Below, one piece after another: positions 52,513 to 60,973 of a stretch of DNA of 64,000 bases; positions within the stretch are counted from its first letter, which is position 1; every line of letters starts with the position of its first letter. The position numbers were made by a program, and so were the translations under genes. This DNA comes from Shewanella psychropiezotolerans (GTDB lineage: Bacteria; Pseudomonadota; Gammaproteobacteria; Enterobacterales; Shewanellaceae), in the NCBI RefSeq assembly GCF_007197555.1, contig NZ_CP041614.1, positions 4,952,001 through 5,016,000 of the forward strand, read 5' to 3'. The notes below the pieces were generated by a model that ran no database searches, was not told the origin of the DNA, and saw only the letters and a program-made list of their open reading frames with translations.

Positions 52513-54202
52513 AATGCTCCTCGAGAAAATCAGTCACTTCATGACCGACAAATTGGAAAAAGAAGTACTTATTACGAAAATAAACACGGTAAGTATTCAC
52601 CTCTGCATACTGAGTAAAAAACTCAGGAGCTAATTGGTAATGGAACATCTGAGAGGACAATACCGGCTGAACAACCGTTGACACATTAATCGTGGCAATC
52701 CGAGTGAGCTTAACTCCTTCTAACCCCAAGCGTTCCATTTTAATTCCTGATGCAGGGGTCGCTTCTCCGAAACCAACAATACTTGTCATTAATGGAGCTT
52801 CCCCTTTTGAAGTCGAAGAAGCAGGAATTAACGTTTTTCCCTCGGATAAAACATCAGTCCCTATCGAAACAGACGATGATGTCATTTCAGATACAGGTGA
52901 AGCATAAACTACCTTTTTCTGAAAATTAACCAATTGGTCGGCACTCGATTGATTCATGTTCGTCGAAACTAAATTTTCTGATTTACTAGAAATACCACTC
53001 TTTATTTCTGCTCCTTGCAGTTGTGAAACACTGGAACTCAACATATTCTCTGAAGCTGGTGGTACTTTGGCACTCGGCTCTAGCGTCATCACAGACGAGC
53101 GCGAATTACCCGCTATTGCAACAAGATGATTCATTTTTACATTACCTGAAGCAGCAGCTTGCTGATCATGAACATTATTCAATGAAGTCTGTGGCACTTT
53201 GGCACTCGGCTCTGACGTCATCACAGACGAGTGCGAATTACCCGCTATTGCAGCAAGTTGATTCATTTTTACGTCACCTGAAATAGCAGCTTGCCGATCG
53301 TGAACATTATTCACCGAAGTCGATTGCACTTTGATACCCGCCCCAGGCATCATCACAGACGAGTGCGAATTACCCGCTATTGCAGCAAGATGATTCATTT
53401 TTACATCATCTGAAACAGCAGCTTGCCGATCGCAAACATTATTCACTGAAGTCGATTGCACTTTGGTACTCGGCCCAGGCATCATCACATACGAGTGCGA
53501 ATTACCCGCTATTGCAGCAAGTTGATTCATTTTTACGTCACCTGAGATAGCAGCTTGCCGATCGTGAACATTATTCACTGAAGTCGATTGCACTTTGATA
53601 TCCGACCCTGGCATCATCACAGACGAGCGCGAATTGCCCGCTATTGCAGCAAGTTGATTCATTTTTACGTCACTTGAAATAGCAGCTTGCCGATCGCAAA
53701 CACTATCCAATGAGATTGGTGGCACCTTAAGACTTAATTCAGGCCTCCCCATCAATGAAGAGAGCGATTTACTCGCTATTGAAGCAAGGTGATTCATTTT
53801 GGCATCGACTGAAACAGGGCTGTCAGCATTCTGTTTTATCCGACCATTATCTAACAAAGCTGATGGCTGCTTAGCATTAAGCGCAGGCCCATCAACACTC
53901 TGTTCAACTAAAGCAATTGATGCAGGTTTATTTTTAATACCAGATATACTGTTTAATAATTCATGCTGAAGAGGGGGAGAATAGATTGTAATCGAAACAA
54001 GATATTCACAGCCCTCCTTATGGTCCGCTTCATCATTTTCAGTAGCCTTTTTTATACCTTCGTACGTTGAAGATGCATTATGAGAAGAAGGCTTGCGTTC
54101 GGGCATGTTCAACAGCTGTTCAAACTCACTTTCATTATTACTAGCACTGTATTTCTTAGTAATGGAAGCTGGCTTTTCAAATTTTATCATCTTATTCTTC
54201 AT
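52499..54202 (-). CDS. Repeat-rich protein in SctP (or VopZ) position
   Basis: 567 residues. Residues 165-384 are five tandem 44-residue repeats (consensus VNNVHDRQAAISGDVKMNQL AAIAGNSHSSVMMPG), with a degenerate sixth unit before them. Flanks are Ser/Lys/Glu-rich, and the C-terminus is LAPEFFTQYAEVNTYRVYFR. In most systems the gene after sctO is sctP, the needle-length ruler whose length sets needle length. In V. parahaemolyticus T3SS2 the effector VopZ is, from memory, encoded here. Neither can be proved by eye. The repeats favour a ruler. Confidence 0.65.
   Translation of the reverse strand: MKNKMIKFEKPASITKKYSASNNESEFEQLLNMPERKPSSHNASSTYEGIKKATENDEADHKEGCEYLVSITIYSPPLQHELLNSISGIKNKPASIALVEQSVDGPALNAKQPSALLDNGRIKQNADSPVSVDAKMNHLASIASKSLSSLMGRPELSLKVPPISLDSVCDRQAAISSDVKMNQLAAIAGNSRSSVMMPGSDIKVQSTSVNNVHDRQAAISGDVKMNQLAAIAGNSHSYVMMPGPSTKVQSTSVNNVCDRQAAVSDDVKMNHLAAIAGNSHSSVMMPGAGIKVQSTSVNNVHDRQAAISGDVKMNQLAAIAGNSHSSVMTSEPSAKVPQTSLNNVHDQQAAASGNVKMNHLVAIAGNSRSSVMTLEPSAKVPPASENMLSSSVSQLQGAEIKSGISSKSENLVSTNMNQSSADQLVNFQKKVVYASPVSEMTSSSVSIGTDVLSEGKTLIPASSTSKGEAPLMTSIVGFGEATPASGIKMERLGLEGVKLTRIATINVSTVVQPVLSSQMFHYQLAPEFFTQYAEVNTYRVYFRNKYFFFQFVGHEVTDFLEEHYDRH
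53051..53854 (-). repeat. Tandem 132-bp repeats within the SctP-position gene
   Basis: Five units of exactly 132 bp (44 codons) from 53051 to 53710 and a degenerate unit at 53711-53854. Units differ by only a few codons (for example MMPGAGIKV versus MTSEPSAKV), so copy number can change by slippage or recombination without breaking the frame. Confidence 0.92.
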
Positions 54203-54602
54203 CTCTTAGCTGCTCTTGAATCTCGCCTAATGCGTCTTTTCTCTTTTCCAGCCTTCGTTTTTCGACTACAACTTGTTCAATCTCAAGTTCCAGTTCATCT
54301 GCATTTTGCCGAGCAACGGACACATCGAAGAACAAGGATTCTATACATGATTTCACACTCTCTCTGCGTTGAAATAGTCGAGATAGGCCGTTAAATTCAT
54401 CCTTAACCACTAGACTTTTTAACCTTTGCTGTTCATGGGTTATCAACTCCCACTTTTCATCAATTGAATCGATTAGTCCTTGAAACCTATTTTTTAATTT
54501 TACTAATTCACGTTGTTTCTTTCCGATTCTAATATCAATTATTTCAATAAGTTGATGAAATTCCAGCCATCTTTTGGAGGGTTTCTTCATATTCAACCCC
54601 AT
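54192..54602 (-). CDS. sctO: T3SS stalk-like protein SctO
   Basis: 136 residues, almost entirely a long antiparallel coiled coil (IRIGKKQRELVKLKNRFQGL and RQNADELELEIEQVVVEKRR), as expected of SctO, the FliJ-like central stalk of the SctN ATPase. The position directly after sctN supports it. Overlaps sctN by 59 bp and the next gene by 11 bp. The start may be the inner ATG at 54590. Confidence 0.75.
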   Translation of the reverse strand: MGLNMKKPSKRWLEFHQLIEIIDIRIGKKQRELVKLKNRFQGLIDSIDEKWELITHEQQRLKSLVVKDEFNGLSRLFQRRESVKSCIESLFFDVSVARQNADELELEIEQVVVEKRRLEKRKDALGEIQEQLRDEE

Positions 54603-55806
54603 CGTACCCTTGTTTCAGAAATTCCATAATACGCGGATACAGCTCTATCGCTTCATCGGTTGCGAGATCATTGCCTTTCTCATACTCTCCAACTCGAATT
54701 AAAAGTTCTACGTTAAAATAACGATAAACCATATCCTTAAACTTTTCCGACATTCTAACATATTGATAATCTTGAACTTTACTTTGAAGTCGACTTTTAC
54801 TTTTGAGTACATCGATAGCTGGATATCGTCCAGTAGATGCTATAGTCGTTGCATACACTAGGTGACCATCTATTAGTGATTTAACTTCATGTGCAATTGG
54901 ATCCTCATCTATCTCTTTTTCAATCAAGACAGTGAAAATCCCCGTCACGGAACCATTGATAGAGTTTCCACAATTTTCAACAAGGCGTGATAGCGCCAAA
55001 GAAACGCCGATAGGAATACCGCCATGAATAGGGGTGCCATCTAACATGGCTTGGGCACGGGCAAAACGAGTCAATGAGTCGAAATAAAGGACTACTTTTT
55101 TCCCTTGATCCATAAAATGCCTGGCAATTGATACCGCCACCAGACCTGACCTCACCTTCTCGAGCGGGTTCGCCTCGGAAGTGGAAACAATAGTGATAGA
55201 TTTTTGAATAACTTCAGGACCTATTTCCCCCTCAAGAAACTCAACCACTTCTCGAGCGCGCTCTCCAATCATGGCAAAAATCACTACATCCGCATCCATG
55301 TTATTAGCCATAATAGACACGGTAGTGGTTTTCCCTGCTCCCGCAGGAGCAAACAACCCTAGGCGTTGACCTACACCAATAGTGAATAATCCGTCAATTA
55401 TTTTGAGTTTAGTAGGAAATACAGTGTCAATTGGTGCACGAATATTTAGAGGAATCGGCTTCTCAATGATGGGCAAATCAAGGTAATCACCATCCAAACT
55501 AAGGTAGTCATCACCATATAGTGACTCTCCATAGCAATTGATCACTTTTCCTACGATGGCAGTCTCATTCAGTGGAAAGCAGAATCGTTTGGATGTAATT
55601 TCGACTTTACTGCCTCGCTGAATGGCACCTGGTTGTAAGAGCTTTATTTCCACTCTTAAACCAGTTATTTTCATCACCTCACCACGAATACGCTCATTAG
55701 TGACAGAACTAATAAAACATTCCTGTCCCACAAAGGTATTCACGTTGACATGACAAATTACCGTATCTTGATAAGATTCTTTAACCTTAAAAAAATTCTT
55801 GAGCAT
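54544..55806 (-). CDS. sctN: T3SS ATPase SctN
   Basis: 420 residues. Walker A APAGAGKTT (153-161), GERAREVVEFLEG, Walker B KKVVLYFDSLTRFA, HGGIPIGVSLALSRLVE and ASTGRYPAIDVLKSKSRL are all present, a complete F1-beta-like ATPase of the T3SS/flagellar family. It powers unfolding and release of substrates from chaperones. It starts 2 bp after the sctC stop. Confidence 0.95.
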   Translation of the reverse strand: MLKNFFKVKESYQDTVICHVNVNTFVGQECFISSVTNERIRGEVMKITGLRVEIKLLQPGAIQRGSKVEITSKRFCFPLNETAIVGKVINCYGESLYGDDYLSLDGDYLDLPIIEKPIPLNIRAPIDTVFPTKLKIIDGLFTIGVGQRLGLFAPAGAGKTTTVSIMANNMDADVVIFAMIGERAREVVEFLEGEIGPEVIQKSITIVSTSEANPLEKVRSGLVAVSIARHFMDQGKKVVLYFDSLTRFARAQAMLDGTPIHGGIPIGVSLALSRLVENCGNSINGSVTGIFTVLIEKEIDEDPIAHEVKSLIDGHLVYATTIASTGRYPAIDVLKSKSRLQSKVQDYQYVRMSEKFKDMVYRYFNVELLIRVGEYEKGNDLATDEAIELYPRIMEFLKQGYDGVEYEETLQKMAGISSTY

Positions 55807-55808
55807 GC

Positions 55809-57278
55809 CTAAATAACCTTAAAAGACACAGAGATATAGCGCTTGTATTTACGCTTAATTTCTTTCTTACTCTTAAACAATTCTCCTAACCATGGAATAC
55901 TCGATAGAATAGGCACACCACTTTCTGTAATCTCAGTCACTGTATTATCAAATCCACCGAGAATAACTGTCTGGTTAGGATCAATATAAACTTCTGATGC
56001 CAAAGATTGTGAGTTAACCTTCGGGGCCTGAGTCGTACCGGCGTCATCGGTATCGTCACCATCAAGAGACTCTTCTATATAGCTAAATTTTGCTTGTACT
56101 TTACCCGATGGTAGAAGACGTCCCGTCACATATAAGCCATTTTCAGCTTCAATAGTCTGAGTTGAAACCTGTTTATCAGAAATAAGTACAATCGTCGCGG
56201 TTTCTTTTTTCCCAAAGTGGCCTTGCTGATTTTCTAACACCAGTAAGTTGGTCTCATACACGCCCCTCGCCATATTATTGGTATACAAGGCTTGGAAGTT
56301 TTTGACAAAATCTACCGTATCAGTAAATGGAGGAACAACGATATCGTAAATTCCACGACTGCCGTTAAGCCAGGAACTATTAACACCTAATGCTTCAGTA
56401 CGCTCTACAGAAACATCATAAACATGAAGAGAAAAAAGTAATTGTTTACGTTTAATATCGATCAAAGTGGCGATATGTTTTGCTAACTTAACCTCTTCTG
56501 GAGTACCGCGTATAAGCAGCGCATTACTCCCTGGCAACGATTGAACTTTGGAGGTTAACTCATCCTCCTCAAGCTGCTGCTTATCACTTTGACTGAGCTT
56601 AAGCTTATAGGCACGCTTCACCATTTCACCGTCGCTAATATTTTCAAACTGACCAATTCTTTCTATTGCAGACGATATTAAAGATTGAGCCCCCGGAAAG
56701 GTCACATTGCCATCATAGGTGCTAATGTCACGATCGATAACAGATAAATAATGAAACTCGATTCTCGCCAACTCCAAATTATTTCCATTTTCTAAAAATT
56801 CATTTTTGTCGATCATATTCGAATAGCTAACTGCATCATTGACGAATTGTCGGGTACCAGAAAATAAAATTGAGTTACCACGTGAAACTAATTTAATTTT
56901 CGTCGTATCGTCAGTTCTAAAAGTACTTTTTAATTCTTTAATAAGACTGGCAGATGAGATGTTGCGTGGTTGAAATGCATAATTTATGTACGCTTGCCCA
57001 GTGTGCACAGTAAGAGAACCGCCATAAACATACCAGTCAAAGTCGTAGACCTCTGACAATTGAGCTAACAAATCCAAGCCTTCGCCGGACAACGTTTGGG
57101 TGATAGCTTGTTTGGCAGCCTTGTCCTCGAGCTCATCGACCAATTTAACTTGCATATCTTTTGCAATAGCCCCCAATGCGCCTCTCAGATCGATATCAGA
57201 TTGTTTAATAAATACCTTTGCCTGACATGTAAAAGTGGTACACAAAAACAATAATAACCAGATGCTAGGCTTCATCAA
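55809..57278 (-). CDS. sctC: T3SS outer-membrane secretin SctC
   Basis: 489 residues with a signal peptide (cut after TCQA). N0/N1 domains near the N-terminus (IDLRGALGAIAKDMQVKLVD, STFRTDDTTKIKLVSRGNSI), then the secretin barrel with GVPILSSIPWLGELFKSKKE and a final YKRYISVSFKVI. It forms the outer-membrane ring. It overlaps the small gene upstream by 14 bp. Confidence 0.95.
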   Translation of the reverse strand: MMKPSIWLLLFLCTTFTCQAKVFIKQSDIDLRGALGAIAKDMQVKLVDELEDKAAKQAITQTLSGEGLDLLAQLSEVYDFDWYVYGGSLTVHTGQAYINYAFQPRNISSASLIKELKSTFRTDDTTKIKLVSRGNSILFSGTRQFVNDAVSYSNMIDKNEFLENGNNLELARIEFHYLSVIDRDISTYDGNVTFPGAQSLISSAIERIGQFENISDGEMVKRAYKLKLSQSDKQQLEEDELTSKVQSLPGSNALLIRGTPEEVKLAKHIATLIDIKRKQLLFSLHVYDVSVERTEALGVNSSWLNGSRGIYDIVVPPFTDTVDFVKNFQALYTNNMARGVYETNLLVLENQQGHFGKKETATIVLISDKQVSTQTIEAENGLYVTGRLLPSGKVQAKFSYIEESLDGDDTDDAGTTQAPKVNSQSLASEVYIDPNQTVILGGFDNTVTEITESGVPILSSIPWLGELFKSKKEIKRKYKRYISVSFKVI

Positions 57279-57555
57279 GAATGTCCTCCATACGCTCTTG
57301 ATTTGCCTTCATCTGTCTTATGCTTTCATTGATGATGGTTTGCTCTACAATCATTTCTACTATCTCATCCTCCGTGACATCAGTAGTAGCTTTGGAATCG
57401 TGAATCTGAATTGAGTTATCGGTCATATTTCTATTCAATTGTACTTTGCTCGCAGCAGTTTTAAGTTCGAACTCAAAGTCTGTAACCTCTTTTTCAGAAG
57501 ATAAATTGACCTGCTGGCTACTAAACACTGAATTGGTAAAATTAACGTTATTCAT
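57265..57555 (-). CDS. Small T3SS-operon protein (inner-rod candidate)
   Basis: 96 residues, hydrophilic, no signal peptide, with a helical C-terminus (ESIRQMKANQERMEDILDEA). No family recognised. Its place between sctT and sctC and its small size would suit the inner rod SctI or a secreted regulator, but the conserved SctI C-terminal pattern is not visible. Overlaps both neighbours slightly. Confidence 0.6.
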   Translation of the reverse strand: MNNVNFTNSVFSSQQVNLSSEKEVTDFEFELKTAASKVQLNRNMTDNSIQIHDSKATTDVTEDEIVEMIVEQTIINESIRQMKANQERMEDILDEA

Positions 57556-58231
57556 ATCCTGCCTTTTTCATTAGTTGTGTGAACACATAGAATTGATCTT
57601 GTAAAAACCATAAATTGAGAATAATGATCACAGCCATGGCTTTAATATCCGCTGTTGTGCTAACGGATAAAGAAGCCTTTTTAAAGAAAAGATCCACATA
57701 TCCACAACAGATCGTAATGCACAGCATTAAAATAATGTATTTCCCCGTGACGATAGCCATCATTACTAAACTGTCCGTGATGTAAAAATACAAGGTGTCA
57801 AAACCCACATTACTGACTTGGTCTACATTCTCCAGAATCACCGATAGTAGCGGTCTAAACACAACGCCTGAATCCACGGCATACATTAAAAAAACCAAAG
57901 AGCTAATCTTAGATAAGGCTTCTGATTCATCGGTAAAACGTTTATCCTGCACAGATTGTTCGTTAAGCAACAAAAGCTGCTGTATGACACTACCAACCAT
58001 ACCGCTGAGCCAATAAGGCACCGATGAAAACATAGCAAAGATAATGACGCTTAATACCCATATGAGTGTGGGTACTTCACCTAAATCACTGAGTTCAAGT
58101 CCAATTGCAAGAGCAATAGCGATGGCAAGTGATGTTGAATTATCCAAATATAGACGTGTTGGATTATAAATTTTTAAGAATAAAAACAATCCTGCAAATA
58201 GCAGCCAATTAGGGAAAAGAAGCGAGTCCAT
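57548..58231 (-). CDS. sctT: T3SS export gate protein SctT
   Basis: 227 residues with five to six membrane helices. SctT-type segment SVPYWLSGMVGSVIQQLLLL followed by NEQSVQDKRFTDESEALSKI and VFLMYAVDSGVVFRPLLSVI. It is shorter than the usual 250-260 residues, mainly at the ends. It completes the SctR5-SctT1-SctS4 export gate. Confidence 0.88.
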   Translation of the reverse strand: MDSLLFPNWLLFAGLFLFLKIYNPTRLYLDNSTSLAIAIALAIGLELSDLGEVPTLIWVLSVIIFAMFSSVPYWLSGMVGSVIQQLLLLNEQSVQDKRFTDESEALSKISSLVFLMYAVDSGVVFRPLLSVILENVDQVSNVGFDTLYFYITDSLVMMAIVTGKYIILMLCITICCGYVDLFFKKASLSVSTTADIKAMAVIIILNLWFLQDQFYVFTQLMKKAGYE

Positions 58232-58232
58232 A

Positions 58233-58937
58233 TCACTGCAGTGCCTTAAATAAAATAGTCCAACTATCAGAGAAATAAAACACAGCGAGTTTTACAGGTG
58301 TAGATATTACAGTCGGCGATAACATGGTCATACCAACACCACTCAGAATCACGGCGATTAAAAAATCTATACTGACAAATATCATGTACAACTTAAGACC
58401 AAACTCAAACCCTTGATATAAATCTAAGATCAGATTACCTAGAAAAAATTTTAACGTATCATTATCAGAGTCAAAATTAATCGGTATATCCATAATGCTA
58501 GTTAATTCATCAGTTTTACGTTCCGCCCGAGCCAATAATTCAGGGAAGAATTCAAACACATTACTGATCAAATAATACATCGTGATATTTTCTGATTTTC
58601 TTTCTAGCAACATAGGCGGCATCTGCATATCGCCTAGTACACCAGATGTTTCCACCGTCTCGCTGAAATAGGGTTTTATTCGCTCTAACCCCGGTTTTAT
58701 ATCCGGCCAAATACTATTAAGTGCCATTAAGGCAGCCAGCAAATTAACAACTATTGTGGGTGGAATTTGTTGCGTACCTACCGCATTTTTAATTATGTTA
58801 AGTACAATATTGTACTTAACATAGCCGGAAAAACAGATGAAAAAGACCGTTGATAACAAGACCAGAGTCAAGAGCAGTATTAAATTAGCTCCTGAAAATG
58901 CGTTATCCGGGTTCAATAGTTGCAACATCAATGACAC
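58233..58937 (-). CDS. sctR: T3SS export gate protein SctR
   Basis: 234 residues. N-terminal helices with KYNIVLNIIKNAVGTQQIPP, and the highly conserved C-terminal part DLYQGFEFGLKLYMIFVSID, LIAVILSGVGMTMLSPTVIS, TPVKLAVFYFSDSWTILF. SctR is the largest subunit of the export gate. It lies 50 bp downstream of the needle-like gene. Confidence 0.94.
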   Translation of the reverse strand: MSLMLQLLNPDNAFSGANLILLLTLVLLSTVFFICFSGYVKYNIVLNIIKNAVGTQQIPPTIVVNLLAALMALNSIWPDIKPGLERIKPYFSETVETSGVLGDMQMPPMLLERKSENITMYYLISNVFEFFPELLARAERKTDELTSIMDIPINFDSDNDTLKFFLGNLILDLYQGFEFGLKLYMIFVSIDFLIAVILSGVGMTMLSPTVISTPVKLAVFYFSDSWTILFKALQ

Positions 58938-58988
58938 TCTCTATAAACAGCTTCATAAGGAGATTAATTAAAACCTCCTTAACAAAAA

Positions 58989-59264
58989 TTATATATTTCG
59001 AGCTGCCGCAGAAATTGAGTCTTTAATCGATTTTAAAGTCGACGTTGACGTTTGAGCAGTAATACTTTGATCCGCCATTAACTGTTGTAATGAGAGAGAA
59101 TCTGATGCACTTAAAATAAGAGTACCATCTTTATTTGGGATGAAATTACCATCAGCATCCGTTGAACCAGTGTGGTCTGTGATAAAGGTGCTGACAGCGT
59201 CATCCGCATTATTGACTAATCCACCAAAAACCCCACTAATGTAACCTGTAGATAATTCAGACAT
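58989..59264 (-). CDS. sctF: T3SS needle-like protein SctF
   Basis: 91 residues, no signal peptide. The C-terminal half DSLSLQQLMADQSITAQTST then STLKSIKDSISAAARNI fits the needle family pattern (LQQ.M…Q…VK.IKD…I), with a short loop (GSTDADGNFIPNKDGT) near the middle. SctI inner rod is an alternative. A Shine-Dalgarno AAGGAG precedes the ATG. Confidence 0.7.
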   Translation of the reverse strand: MSELSTGYISGVFGGLVNNADDAVSTFITDHTGSTDADGNFIPNKDGTLILSASDSLSLQQLMADQSITAQTSTSTLKSIKDSISAAARNI

Positions 59265-59344
59265 TTAAAGCTCCTTTCTTGTATTTATAGACATTTAGAG
59301 CCACAAATATAATGAGATGGCTTACAGAGAACCAGTGAAAAATT

Positions 59345-59455
59345 ATGATAAAATACGATAAGATACAAAGGGTTACAATTACCCTGATAGTGTTTACACT
59401 ATGTTGCAAAGGTTGCGTAACAGCATCGAAATCTAATCAGAATGATGATAAATAA
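59345..59455 (+). CDS. Possible 36-residue membrane or lipoprotein peptide
   Basis: Basic N-terminus then a hydrophobic stretch (MIKYDKIQRVTITLIVFTLC), a cysteine cluster CCKGC and a polar tail. It looks like a very small lipoprotein, but the lipobox is poor (Lys at -2) and the ribosome-binding site is weak. It is antisense to the leader of sctF. Confidence 0.3.
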   Translation: MIKYDKIQRVTITLIVFTLCCKGCVTASKSNQNDDK

Positions 59456-59487
59456 ATAAAAAGAGGTTAAAAACAATACAGCTACAT

Positions 59488-59658
59488 TTAATAATATTTA
59501 TCATCAGACCAATACACTAATATCCCAACCACAAAGCCAAATAAAATCTTAAAACCACGCCATACCAGGCCTTTTAAAAGAAAATACCTAAGTAAGAGAG
59601 CTGTAACAGCATGCCAAAGGAAGTGGTAATAGATAAAAGAGAGAAATGGAATCGACAC
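59488..59658 (-). CDS. Possible small membrane protein in the T3SS operon
   Basis: A 56-residue frame from a GTG start: MSIPFLSFIYYHFLWHAVTA (GTG read as Met), then two hydrophobic stretches around a basic LLKGLVWRGFKIL loop, ending FGFVVGILVYWSDDKYY. This is not random-looking: it has two clean membrane helices and a charged tail. It is on the operon strand between vtrB and sctF. No family known to me. Confidence 0.4.
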   Translation of the reverse strand: MSIPFLSFIYYHFLWHAVTALLLRYFLLKGLVWRGFKILFGFVVGILVYWSDDKYY

Positions 59659-59743
59659 TAACAGGCGTCGAACGAAGATCCATAATTAACACTGAAGGTA
59701 TTACTTCGTGGTAACCAATATATTCTTTATCTGCATAATGTCT

Positions 59744-59768
59744 GAGGGGGTCCATCCCCTCTATTTTT
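59744..59768 (+). terminator. Possible terminator on the plus strand
   Basis: GAGGGG (59744-59749), a 6-nt loop and CCCCTC (59756-59761), followed by TATTTTTT. It would stop plus-strand transcription coming from the 59345-59455 frame or from antisense transcription into the vtrB gene. Confidence 0.5.
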
Positions 59769-59932
59769 TGCGGCCAATGTTCAATAAGTAACAGAACTTA
59801 TACGCCTTGATAAGTGACGCTAAATCTTGCGTGAGCGGCTAAATTCGTAAAGTGAAATAATCTAATACATCTTCTAAATTGGATGTAGGTCACAGATAGA
59901 AAAACTCAGATATGATTAACTAGATAAGATTT

Positions 59933-60463
59933 TTAACGTAAAATCATAGTAACTCCAGTAGTTAACATGGCTGCGAACAAAGCAGAGAAAAAGCACAATA
60001 AAATCATAACCATGAGTTCAGTACGCTGTATTCCAACGGTGTGTATAGAAGGTGGTGCTTGCATGGGAGTATTGAAATGTAACTTGTTACTCTTCATCAC
60101 ATTTTTTACTTCAAGCACAAGAGGCTCTTCCGCTATAGAAATACCGGTAAGCCCTTCATCAAGTATTAACATATAGCCTTCTTTAGGGATCGTTTTGATC
60201 TCACAAGCCAAACTGTCGAACTGAGCAAGTGATCGACGCAAGTTTGAAATCGCTTTAGTTAAGGAAGTTTCATTGACAAACACTTTACCCCACACCTTGT
60301 CATTGATTTCATCTTTACTGATCACTCGGTTTTCTTTGTCGCATAGCAATTTAAGTATTGCTGCCTCTCGCCCACCGATGTTAATGATTTGTTTACCCGC
60401 ACTAATTTGCCTTTTAAGCACATCGAAAATCATCTGGTTTCCTAATGCGTAATTTCTTGTCAT
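59933..60463 (-). CDS. vtrB: ToxR-like regulator without periplasmic domain, VtrB-type
   Basis: 176 residues. N-terminal winged helix (about 10-100) with REAAILKLLCDKENRVISKD, VFVNETSLTKAISNLRRSLA and IKTIPKEGYMLIL. A linker follows, and a single membrane helix at the very C-terminus (about 149-174), leaving no periplasmic domain. Vibrio VtrB (about 179 residues) has this layout and is the direct activator of T3SS2 genes, switched on by VtrA. It lies inside the sct operon and is preceded by the 51-bp repeat array. Confidence 0.78.
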   Translation of the reverse strand: MTRNYALGNQMIFDVLKRQISAGKQIINIGGREAAILKLLCDKENRVISKDEINDKVWGKVFVNETSLTKAISNLRRSLAQFDSLACEIKTIPKEGYMLILDEGLTGISIAEEPLVLEVKNVMKSNKLHFNTPMQAPPSIHTVGIQRTELMVMILLCFFSALFAAMLTTGVTMILR

Positions 60464-60513
60464 ATCTTATTCCCTAAAGTTATTACTTATATTCCTCAAA
60501 CCGAATAATGAAG

Positions 60514-60663
60514 TTTTTTTCAGTAAAAGTAATATTAAAGTCGTAAAAACAATCTAAAAAAGAATATTTTTCAGTCAAAGCAATATTAAAGTCATAAAAA
60601 TAATCTAAAAAAGAATATTTTTCAGTCAAAGTAATATTAAAGTCGTAAAAATAATCTAAAATA
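60514..60663. repeat. Three tandem 51-bp repeats in the vtrB promoter region
   Basis: Copies start with CAGT at 60521, 60572 and 60623, so the period is exactly 51 bp. Each contains AGTAATATTAAAGTCGTAAA and AATCTAAAA-type AT-rich blocks. The third is cut short. They lie about 50-200 bp upstream of the vtrB ATG. The period of 51 bp is close to five helical turns. Confidence 0.92.
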
Positions 60664-60757
60664 TCAAATGGTAGAAACTACAAACCACGCCAAGCGTACA
60701 AATGATTCACATGACCACCAAAAACACAAGTTAACAACAATCATATCTGCGCATTCA

Positions 60758-60970
60758 CTATTCAAGTGTATTAACTTGATCGATGGAAACATAAAACTGC
60801 TCATCCACTTTGACTAGAATCCCGGTAGCAATCAACTCATTACCGCTTTTAAGTAAAACTTCAGATTGAACGAAATCGTTGACAGGTTTAAGTTGACTAT
60901 GTTGCAGTCGATTAAGCTCATCCAAGGTCATAGTGCAGTTAGCAATAACAACATCTATCGCAATACGCAT
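60758..60970 (-). CDS. sctQ: Minimal SctQ: single SpoA (FliN-like) domain
   Basis: Starts at ATG 60970 with GGAGG seven bases upstream (inside the previous stop region). 70 residues, one SpoA domain: RIAIDVVIANCTMTLDELNR, LLKSGNELIATGILVKVDEQ. SctQ normally has a large N-terminal part and two SpoA domains (or a shorter internal-start form SctQ-C). Here only the C-ring-forming domain is encoded. A separate longer partner, if any, must lie outside the window. Confidence 0.75.
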   Translation of the reverse strand: MRIAIDVVIANCTMTLDELNRLQHSQLKPVNDFVQSEVLLKSGNELIATGILVKVDEQFYVSIDQVNTLE

Positions 60971-60973
60971 CAA

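Larger units (their letters stand above)
59265..59932. other. sctF-vtrB gap with possible very small genes
   Basis: About 670 bp. No standard-size gene, but two short frames are plausible (59345-59455 plus, 59488-59658 minus) and a hairpin with a T-tract lies at 59744-59768. This should also contain the promoter of the sctF-sctS operon. Confidence 0.5.

Noticed and set aside
52692..53286. Plus-strand repeat-containing frames opposite the SctP-position gene
   Set aside because: They mirror the 132-bp repeats; the minus frame is the one that continues through the whole gene with operon overlaps.
57265..57555. Firm assignment as inner rod SctI
   Set aside because: Position and size fit, but the SctI C-terminal pattern is not visible; left as candidate only.
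60514..60663. 51-bp repeats considered as a CRISPR array
   Set aside because: Units are contiguous with no spacers, only about three copies, very AT-rich, and no cas genes nearby.
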